Source: Acanthosepion pharaonis
Taxonomy: Eukaryota > Mollusca > Cephalopoda > Sepiida > Sepiidae
DNA: 64,000 nucleotides
Direction of reading: 5' to 3'
NCBI GenBank assembly: GCA_903632075.3
Contig: CAHIKZ030005201.1
Location: 2,978,501-3,042,500 of the forward strand
Below, piece after piece: positions 56,700 through 64,000 of the stretch (its first letter is position 1; each line of letters begins with the position of its first letter). The position numbers were made by a program, and so were the translations under genes. The notes below the pieces were generated by a model, which saw only the letters and a list, made by a program, of their open reading frames with translations, was not told the DNA's origin and made no database searches.

Positions 56700-57055
56700 G
56701 TCATTTCACCCCAAGCAAGGCGATAATGCCACTAGGATGCATGGGGTTACTGAGAGTGAAAGAGAATGAGAAATCTTTAGTCAGGAGAAAGGAGAAAAGG
56801 ACAATAAAGAAACAGGGTTCAGGAAGACAGTAGATGGTGATTGACGTTGCATTTACATTTTTTGAATAGTGTAACTGGCAGGGAATCAAAAAATCCAAAG
56901 GAACTTCCACAGGCGAGAAGTGCGAGAAAAGATTGCATCTAGCTAGTTCAGTAGTAAAACGGCGAGACTCGTTTGCCAATCTAGGAGCACGCTTAAATTC
57001 ATGTAATTGAGGCACCAGACAAAAAAGTTATCAGAACAATTGCCATGACAATATT
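56700..57055 (-). mobile_element. Jockey/CR1-like LINE, 3' fragment
   Basis: Plus strand TCATTTCACCCCAAGCAAGG, ATGGGGTTACTGAGAGTG and GCATCTAGCTAGTTCAG. On the minus strand HEFKRAPRLANESRRFTTEL matches the sense copy at 21190. Confidence 0.78.
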
Positions 57056-57080
57056 TGTACTTGTTTTTTCTTTAATAGTT

Positions 57081-57083
57081 TAG

Positions 57084-57174
<91 letters not shown>
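57081..57174. repeat. (TATC)n, (TA)n and (GA)n
   Basis: Three simple repeats in a row. Confidence 0.97.
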
Positions 57175-57175
<1 letters not shown>

Positions 57176-57229
57176 GATATAAGAATCAACATCCAATTTT
57201 CAATATTTTAATACATAATTACTTAATGT

Positions 57230-58020
57230 CGAATTATTTTTATGTGGCACCCAGTGAAGATCAAACTTACTACCCCGCAGTAATTATCAACCAGACTAGT
57301 CAGGCTGATCATTGCTCCACATTGAAAAAGTCAAGCTCGTTGGTTTGACGACATACAGAACCATATTAGGATATTTAATATCGAATTTTTCTTTGGGACA
57401 CCCAGTGAGGATCCCGTCCTGGGTATGACGACAAACTACATCCGCCCCCTGAGTAAGACGATAAACTACGTCCAACAGCAAGACCACTGATCAGGAGCGT
57501 GGAACCACCTCTTAATTGCTGGTGTTCACAGGTCCACCCCGACCTGGAGTGGTAGCACCTGTTAGGGTCCTAGCTATGGATAAATAATTAACCCCCAAAC
57601 TGGGGTCAAAACACTGAAAGTGTAAAAATAGGTTTTAATAACAGAAATACTTTGTAAAAAAGTTATTATCAGTAATAAAGTTTTGAATAAAAATTATCAT
57701 CATCATTATCATCTACATACATTGAAAAAAAAAATTACCAGCTATACATTAAAAAAAAATTACCAGTAATAAAAATCTTGTCGGCATTAAATAACCCATT
57801 GAAGTTGACATCCCGTAAACCAAACCAAACCAAACCAAACCAAACCAAACAAGGGCGGATCAAACTTACTACTCATAGTAATGGTCACTCACCAATGGCA
57901 AATGGTTAGGTGGGTTGATTTTATGACATGTCAAATCTTGTTTGATTATTTCATTTAGATTTTTTCATGTGGGACCCAGTGCGGATCAGACTCACTACTC
58001 GAGAACACTTTAAACATTAT
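57230..58020 (-). repeat. Cluster of tRNA-like SINE pieces
   Basis: Three diverged copies of CACCCAGTGAGGATC (near 57248, 57399 and 57974) are the reverse complement of a B box like GATCCTCACTGGGTG, the same unit as at 48957-48975. Between them lies a dispersed repeat (57480-57605, also at 6350) and an (AAACC)n array at 57818-57850. Confidence 0.6.
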
Positions 58021-58047
58021 AGTTATTTACTCATCTTAATATAAGAT

Positions 58048-58370
58048 CAGGAAGCACGATGGGGTAATGGATAACGGCTCGGATTGAGGAATCGGAGAGA
58101 GCCGAGTTCGAATTCCAGTCAAATCCATTACATTCACTTACGTGCTAATACCTTGGGTATTAGCACGTAAGGTATGAATCCTCTTCTTCTCCGACCAGTT
58201 ATGAGTAAATGGCAGGATAGACCGGTTTCAATAACCTTGGATGGTAACTGGTCTACTTCAGAAACAAATGGCAACCTACTGCGGGGAAAAAATCTGCCTC
58301 GTCAGTCATGTATCGAAATGTACATGATCGCCTAAGCGTGTATCACGCATGGCACATAACTGAATATGAG
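58048..58370 (+). mobile_element. tRNA-headed SINE, family A, most complete copy
   Basis: Runs from CACGATGGGGTAATGGATAA to TATCACGCATGGCACATAAC, about 320 bp, with A-box-like and B-box-like parts, body and tail. It contains a local inverted repeat (58137-58171) absent from other copies. Confidence 0.85.
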
Positions 58371-58864
58371 ATCACAAGTGTAAGGCACACAGTGAGGATC
58401 GAACTCACTGTGTGCCTCATGGTCTATCATACTAGGCAGCGTTTCACTCTTCTTTGTCTTTATCATAAACAGCTTTTTAATCAATAGATTAGTATATAGT
58501 AAGAATAGTAAACTAAAGAAGGTTAAACCGTAAAATGTGACTTTAAGAACATGTGTCCTTTAAATATGAGGAATGGGATATATGTCAATGTAAGGCCATC
58601 TCCCACCGCGGAAGGTTCGGTCCAAACATTAAACAAAATTCGATATCATTCTTTGAATTTTCTCGTAAATAAATTTAGTCACATCAGCCAAGTGCGTAGG
58701 ACTTCAGGTCCCTTGTCGACTCGCGATACAAAAAAAATGCAGAGAGCTAATTAGTTACTGGAATTTTTGCCGAAAATAACTCCTGCTAGCTATCAAAGAC
58801 TTGATGTAAAATATGGTTTTAATTGTAGTCTTTTTTTTCTTTTTTTAATTTACTTGTTCTCTCT

Positions 58865-59300
58865 CTTTATGCGCCGCGCCCCCTCAGGACGTAGTCGATG
58901 ATGACTCTCCACAATTTCCTGTTTCTTGCAGCTCTAAATAAATTCTGTCTTTTTGTTCGCTATCCATTTTCTCAAGCATGTCAAGTATGTTATGCATTGT
59001 TTTCCTATGTACCTCTTGCCTTCAATCAATCCTGTGAGCAACAGATTTTCCAAGCCTTCTTTCCTCGTTATGTGCCCTAGAAATTTCAACTGTCTCTGCG
59101 TGATGTTACGTATAAGTATGCTTTTTGTATCCATTTTCTCCAAAATTTGACACAATGAATTTTGTTTAAGGAATATTTGTACAGCTACTCGTCACAGTAA
59201 CAATGTTCTTCTTCTATGTTCCGTGTCCTTTAAGGACATGGGCAATCACGGATATCCACAATTTTTTTGTCTTTTGTAGCTCTTGGTAAAGTTTATCTTT
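58865..59300 (-). mobile_element. RTE-like LINE, C-terminal end
   Basis: The minus strand reads ILEKMDTKSILIRN, RQLKFLGHITRKEGLENLLL, TGLIEGKR and CLRKWIANKKTEF; one of the clearest copies of this end. A second fragment (59215-59300) follows. Confidence 0.8.
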
Positions 59301-59459
59301 TTTTCTATTTCTTAATCTCTGTTCTGGTGCGGTGGAAGAGGATAGCAGGTGAGACGGAGTGATTAAACGACAATCAAAGATTAGAAATAGTTAAAAAAAA
59401 AAAAATGCCAAAAATAAAATGTCAAAAATAAATATGATTTCAAAATTTAAAATATTAAA

Positions 59460-59760
59460 GAGGCACGGTGGAGTAAAGGATAGCGGCTCGGATTAAGGAA
59501 TCGGAGAGCCGAGTTTGAATTCCAGTCAAATCCGTTACATTCACTAATAACCTTGAGAAAATGAATACTCTTCCCCCCACCTTAGCTATGGGTAAATAGT
59601 AGGACAACTGGTCTACCGCAGAAAGAAATGGCAACCTACTGCGGAAAAATTCTGCCTCGTCAGTCATATATCGAAAGATACATGATCTTTGGCATACTGG
59701 CATTCAATTATGTGCCTAAGCGTGTACCACGCATGGCACATAATTGAATGCCAGTATGCA
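59460..59760 (+). mobile_element. tRNA-headed SINE, family A
   Basis: GGCACGGTGGAGTAAAGGAT, GAGTTTGAATTCCAGTC and body. Its 3' end is part of a 25-bp-arm inverted repeat (59692-59716 with 59735-59759). Confidence 0.82.
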
Positions 59761-59929
59761 AGGCCGCGATGAAAAATCGTCACAACTACAGATAAACTAA
59801 CTGCATTTAAAAAAAAGTTTCAACTCTGGCTAGGGAGAGCATACAGCATAATCTAGAAATGTTCCTATCGATTTAAAACGAGTAAGAAATTTATACAGGA
59901 ATATCTTGCAACACTTTTAGAAAAAAATA

Positions 59930-60330
59930 TGATTACTTCTACATATATATGATTATGTCTACAGAAAAATTCGATCCTTTTACAAATTCAAACTGTTTCG
60001 ATCTAACATTAGATGAGGAAGAAGAATTGGCAAACATTTCGAATGAATGCACCTTAAAAATGAAAAACAAGAATGTACCATTGGACACTTTAGGGACAAC
60101 CAGAATCCATATGACTCTTCAAAAGAATTACCCATTCTTTTACAGTTCTCCCTGGGAACTATTTTGCCGTGAACAATGATTTCCAGTTCTGACTATTATC
60201 AAAAACCAATAAAGGTAAAAGCTTCTTTGTGTTGATGAGAAGATGAGATTTTGCTTATCTCAAATTAGGCCTAATATAAAGGAGATTACTCGTCAAAAAC
60301 AAGCTCATGACATTCATTAAATTTGTGTAC
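59930..60330 (+). mobile_element. hAT-type transposase C-terminal relic
   Basis: 59950-60130 reads FDPFTNSNCFDLTLDEEEEL, then NECTLKMKNK and LQKNYPFF. Around 60205-60320, over frame changes, IKTNKGK.., VDEKMRFCLSQIRPNIKEI and RQKQAHDIH-like text follow. This order (DPF, E-rich helix, LK.K, K..YP, then IK.K.R and the closing helix) fits the end of hAT-family transposases of the ZBED5/SCAND3-like group. The catalytic part is absent. Confidence 0.65.
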
Positions 60331-60690
60331 TTTAATCATATTGTAAGTTACTTGTGTTATATATTAGATTTAATGCACTATTAGTTGTTTTTTTTTTTTT
60401 TTTAAATGTATTTTATATCACATAAAATTTGGTGAGGCGCGAGTAAATTTTCATGACTTCTGGCTTAGGTGAATAAGGAGCTGTAAGGCCGAAAATATGA
60501 CCTACACGGTATAAATTCCATTAATTCTTTAGAAATTGCTTTGTTTACGTTTAGATACGAAACTGAACAGTCATGAAAATTTCGAGAATCTATCAAGAGA
60601 AGGATTTCGCTTAAAGGCATTATTCAGTCTTACTTGATCGGCAGTGCTGTTCATGGCTGATTCAGTATAAGCACGTCGGATCTAACGACG

Positions 60691-60695
<5 letters not shown>

Positions 60696-60758
<63 letters not shown>
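60696..60758. repeat. (TA)n
   Basis: Pure TA tract next to a LINE fragment. Confidence 0.97.
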
Positions 60759-60759
<1 letters not shown>

Positions 60760-60760
<1 letters not shown>

Positions 60761-61055
60761 TAATTCATTTATTGTTAACCGTCAAGTAATTCCTACTAAA
60801 CATCACAGATTACACTAATGTCTATTTCGTGTAAATCAAGCTTTTCTAGCATTTCAACTAGCTCTTTCGGTGTACAACTATTACACGCCTTTGTGTAATC
60901 TATTTTACTGGATTCATGCGTATTCCTACGTGGAGCAGTAATTAAATATCTAATCGCGAAGGGGCTATTGCTATTATAGTGAATTCGGTCGTATTCTGCC
61001 TAAGTAATCAAAACTAACCCACACAGCGAGTGGTCAATATCAAGAGCAATATATA
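60760..61055 (-). mobile_element. RTE-like LINE, reverse-transcriptase palm fragment
   Basis: Minus strand reads IDYTKACNSC, then KELVEMLEKLDLHEIDIS, matching the motif A region of RTE-like reverse transcriptases (normally DYTKAFD). A second copy of the same segment, about 90% alike by eye, is at 63330-63610. Confidence 0.7.
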
Positions 61056-61233
61056 TATGTGTGTGTTTATGTATGTGTGTGTGTGTGTAGAGGAGGGTAA
61101 CTCAAATAACTAGATATTAGTAATTGTATATGCGCGCTAGCGTGCATGCACAGTTAATTAAATAAATATTTATGAAATTTACTTTAAGGTGACTGCTGAA
61201 CTCTTTTATATAAAATTATATATATATATATAC

Positions 61234-61481
61234 GGTATCAAATGACAATTGGAAAAAAAAATCTTACATTTTGCCGACGCGTTTCGTCTTTCGACTTTTT
61301 CAAGGCAAAAATGAAATCGAAATGTTTTTGTTGTTATAGTTACATTAAAATTCAAAATTAAAAAGATTTAATGTAACTATAACAACAAAAACATTTCGAT
61401 TTCATTTTTGTATTGAAAAAGTCGGAAGACGAAACGCGTCGGCAAAATGTAAGATATTTTTCCAATTGTCATTTGATACCA
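61234..61481. mobile_element. Palindromic element with GAAACGCGTC motif
   Basis: Arms 61234-61345 and about 61368-61481 are reverse complements: GGTATCAAATGACAATTGG, CTTACATTTTGCCGACGCG, TTTCGTCTTYCGACTTTTTC, ATTTCATTTTTG. The right arm reads AAAAAGTCGGAAGACGAAAC then GCGTC. A related single stretch lies at 20916-20952. Confidence 0.85.
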
Positions 61482-61561
61482 ATCTGTCTTGTCCACAGAA
61501 TTCATCTGGGAATTTAATTATATATATATATATATATTTATAAATATATATGTGCTGAACT

Positions 61562-61591
<30 letters not shown>

Positions 61592-61597
<6 letters not shown>

Positions 61598-61857
61598 TTT
61601 ATTTTAAAATATGATTCCAAATTACATAAAGTCTCATGTTTCAAAACAAGAGCCAAAAAACTTTAATATAATCCTTTAAATTAAATTGAGTTGAAAGTAA
61701 ATGGGCCCGTTCCATCTTCAAGCGAAATTTTACGGAGCCCATTTTACTTTCAACTCAATTTAATTTAAAGGATTATATTGAAGTTTTGGCTCTTGTTTTG
61801 AAACATGAGACCTCTTATGTAGCGATTTGGAATCATATTTTAAATAAATAATTATAT
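61592..61857. mobile_element. Palindromic element related to 12063 and 18075
   Basis: Arms of about 125 bp (61592-61715 and 61735-61857): ATATGATTCCAAAT, CTCATGTTTCAAAACAAGAG, TTTAAATTAAATTGAGTTG and complements. Flanked by TA. The same arm occurs singly at 12110-12260. Confidence 0.88.
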
Positions 61858-61967
61858 TTATGCTCTACTTTTGTATCGAGCACTATTTTTTAAAAATAAT
61901 AACTAAAATACTAAGGGGACTTTGGATTATTTACCTAACCAGTTCCTTCCTATTTTCTATATATTTT

Positions 61968-61969
<2 letters not shown>

Positions 61970-62028
<59 letters not shown>

Positions 62029-62043
62029 ATATAAAAGAGTTCA

Positions 62044-62101
<58 letters not shown>

Positions 62102-62115
62102 ATATAAAAGAGTTC

Positions 62116-62171
<56 letters not shown>

Positions 62172-62186
62172 ATATAAAAGAGTTCA

Positions 62187-62229
<43 letters not shown>

Positions 62230-62241
62230 ATAAAAGAGTTC

Positions 62242-62285
<44 letters not shown>

Positions 62286-62300
62286 AGATAAAAGAGTTCA

Positions 62301-62342
<42 letters not shown>

Positions 62343-62361
62343 AGATAAAAGAGTTCAAAGC

Positions 62362-62401
<40 letters not shown>

Positions 62402-62418
62402 AGATAAAAGAGTTCAGC
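61970..62418. repeat. Higher-order satellite: (TA)n plus 24-bp spacer, seven units
   Basis: Seven spacers of the form TTTTATATAAAAGAGTTCAG separate (TA)n runs, at about 62024, 62094, 62164, 62222, 62279, 62336 and 62395. TA runs get shorter to the right, and the last three spacers read TTTTAGATAAAAGAG instead. Related single spacers occur inverted near 61195-61215. Dipeptide-like open frames are artefacts. Confidence 0.95.
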
Positions 62419-62519
62419 AGTATAAGAATATTTTCTTATTTCAAGCATAGTTTTGGAAGTCACAGGTTCGATATTTCAATGCTTCTTCGGATGTCTGTGT
62501 CACAGTCGAGAAATGTATT

Positions 62520-62975
62520 AAGAAACAAAGAAATATCGTTGCAAATAAAGTAAAGAGTACTGAACTGTTACGTAGTATCAATCCTCCTCTATGGCAGTGG
62601 ATGCTGAACAATCTCCTTACAGATGAAGAAGATTTGAAGCTACATTGAGCAACGACGAAGTTCTAGAAATAATGGCAACAAAAATGACACTTATACTTAA
62701 CATCAAGACAAGACAGTTGAAATTTCTGGAGCACATAATGAGGAAAGAGGAGTTAGAAAATTTGATACTCACAGGACAGATGGAAGGCAAGAGCACCAAA
62801 GAAAAGCTACGCCCAACTTACCCGGCGAGCTCGAGCGAATTGATGGCGGAGTAGGATTTGGGAGAGTTGGCAAAAAGACAAAATTTGTTAAGAGCTACAA
62901 ATGACAGGAAATAGTGGAGAGCTATGATTACCAACATCCTGAAGTGATACGGCACATAGAAAAATAAGATACTTT
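62520..62975 (+). mobile_element. RTE-like LINE, C-terminal end
   Basis: Plus strand: LLRSINPPLWQWMLN-type text, then NDEVLEIMATKMTLILNIK, RQLKFLEHIMRKEELENLIL and TGQMEGK, ending in CATCCTGAAGTGATACGGC. Confidence 0.78.
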
Positions 62976-63329
62976 CCAGATAGTTAGAATTATGTACATG
63001 TTTCATTTTGACTTTGCCAATTCGTACCTCGCATCTTTTTGCTGACATCTATACATCCCATTTTACAGTATAAGAATCTATTTGTTTTTGTTTCCTTTGC
63101 TACTAGTAATCTAGTACTGTCCGACTAACTTCTGAATGTACCATCAACACAGTCTGATCTGCATACCTCATATTATTAAGATTATATTTACCAATAATAA
63201 ATCTTAACAGGTCGATTTATATTTCGGACCGTCTCTCTGTATTGGTGAAATAAATTCGATGAGGAAATTTATCTTTCTAATACATCTGTTTCTATTTTTA
63301 TTTCGTTTTTTTTTTTTTTTGTTGGAATT

Positions 63330-63610
63330 CATTCATTATTAATCGTCAAGTAGTTCTTACTAAACTTCACAGGTTACTCTAATGTCTATTTCGTGTAAAT
63401 CAAGTTTTTCTAGCATTTCAAGTAGCTCTTTAGGTGTACAACTGTTACACGCTTTTGTGTAATCTATCTTACTGGATTAACAAAAGTAATTCATGCGTAC
63501 TCCTACGTGGAGCAATAATTAAATATCTAATCGCAAAGGGGCTATTGCTATTATAGTGAAGTAATCAAAAATAACCCACACAGGGAGTGGTCAATATCAA
63601 GAGCAATATA
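63330..63610 (-). mobile_element. RTE-like LINE, reverse-transcriptase palm fragment, second copy
   Basis: Same segment and direction as 60760-61055, with an added TTAACAAAAGTAA near 63477 and a 20-bp deletion near 63560. Confidence 0.7.
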
Positions 63611-63688
63611 TAGAGCATTAATAGTAAAGAAATAAAATAAGATTCAAATAAATTTACCTCATAAATTTACATATTTTTTATGCAAATT

Positions 63689-63689
63689 A

Positions 63690-63728
<39 letters not shown>

Positions 63729-64000
63729 CGTAAAACGGATGAGCAAAAGTTCCTGTGGGAGAACGTCAAATATCGCAGACGATACCCATACATACATAAT
63801 GCCCAAATCTTGTGGCCTTGTTTCAGACTTGTCTCAGCTTACGCATATTTTTACTTAAATGTACGAACAAAATAATCGATAGATACATTTACATATGCAT
63901 ATATATAAACTGATAAACAATAACTGACTGCCATGCATTTATATATAGACACACACACACGTATACACAGACGTACACACACACGTATACACAGACGTAC
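63689..64000. repeat. (TATC)n and, at the window end, (CA)n
   Basis: TATC array at 63689-63727, unassigned sequence, then CA-rich units with ACGTATACACAGACGTAC repeated from 63948 to the end. Confidence 0.9.

Noticed and set aside
58551..58754. 67-codon plus-strand frame
   Set aside because: Not similar to any family known to me, no splice or start context; unassigned sequence between repeats.
1..64000. CRISPR array or prokaryotic gene cluster
   Set aside because: The regular repeats are microsatellites or minisatellites without unique spacers, and coding sequence is in spliced exons.

Overview
This is intronic animal DNA, very AT-rich and crowded with repeats. It carries one recognisable host gene, an internal piece of a stabilin-like scavenger receptor, on the minus strand. 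Large introns (1.8 to 5.1 kb), abundant TA/GATA/CA microsatellites, tRNA- and 5S-rRNA-derived SINEs and many broken LINE copies fit a cephalopod mollusc, most likely an octopus. That assignment rests on family resemblance, not on a search.

Gene. Fifteen exons between 50357 and 71 join into one open frame of 1,655 nt (551 whole codons) with GT-AG junctions and matching phases. They encode six EGF-like domains followed by two FAS1 (fasciclin) domains, the order found in the first module of vertebrate STAB1/STAB2. The 5' exons lie beyond 64000 (nothing convincing is seen from 50358 to 64000). The rest of the receptor lies to the left of position 71.

Layout. 1-5.1 kb: GATA arrays, a 10-bp minisatellite, two LINE relics and three SINEs. 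5.1-17 kb: FAS1 exons, AT-rich intron, LINE 3' ends and one 5S-tRNA SINE. 17-26 kb: two large palindromic elements, then two sense-strand Jockey-like LINE relics and a third palindrome. 26-31 kb: LINEs with a restriction-like endonuclease, one split by a 1.4-kb insertion. 31-44 kb: EGF exons among RTE-like LINE ends, 5S-tRNA SINEs, a Tc1-like relic and a 12-bp minisatellite. 44-53 kb: the 5'-most exons in view and a 2.7-kb Jockey-like LINE relic. 53-64 kb: no exon; mariner, Helitron-like and hAT relics, many (TA)n tracts and a higher-order TA satellite.

Main points of interest. (1) A SINE in which a 5S-rRNA-like head is fused to a tRNA-like unit occurs four times, with a fifth 5S head joined to a different tRNA-like partner. 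(2) Several palindromic elements carry a small hairpin followed by GAAACG(CG)TC, which resembles the core of Penelope-type hammerhead ribozymes. (3) Near-perfect inverted repeats are unusually frequent, including three inside or beside SINE copies that look like strand-switch events. (4) Jockey-like LINE fragments run mostly with the gene and tRNA-headed SINEs mostly against it.
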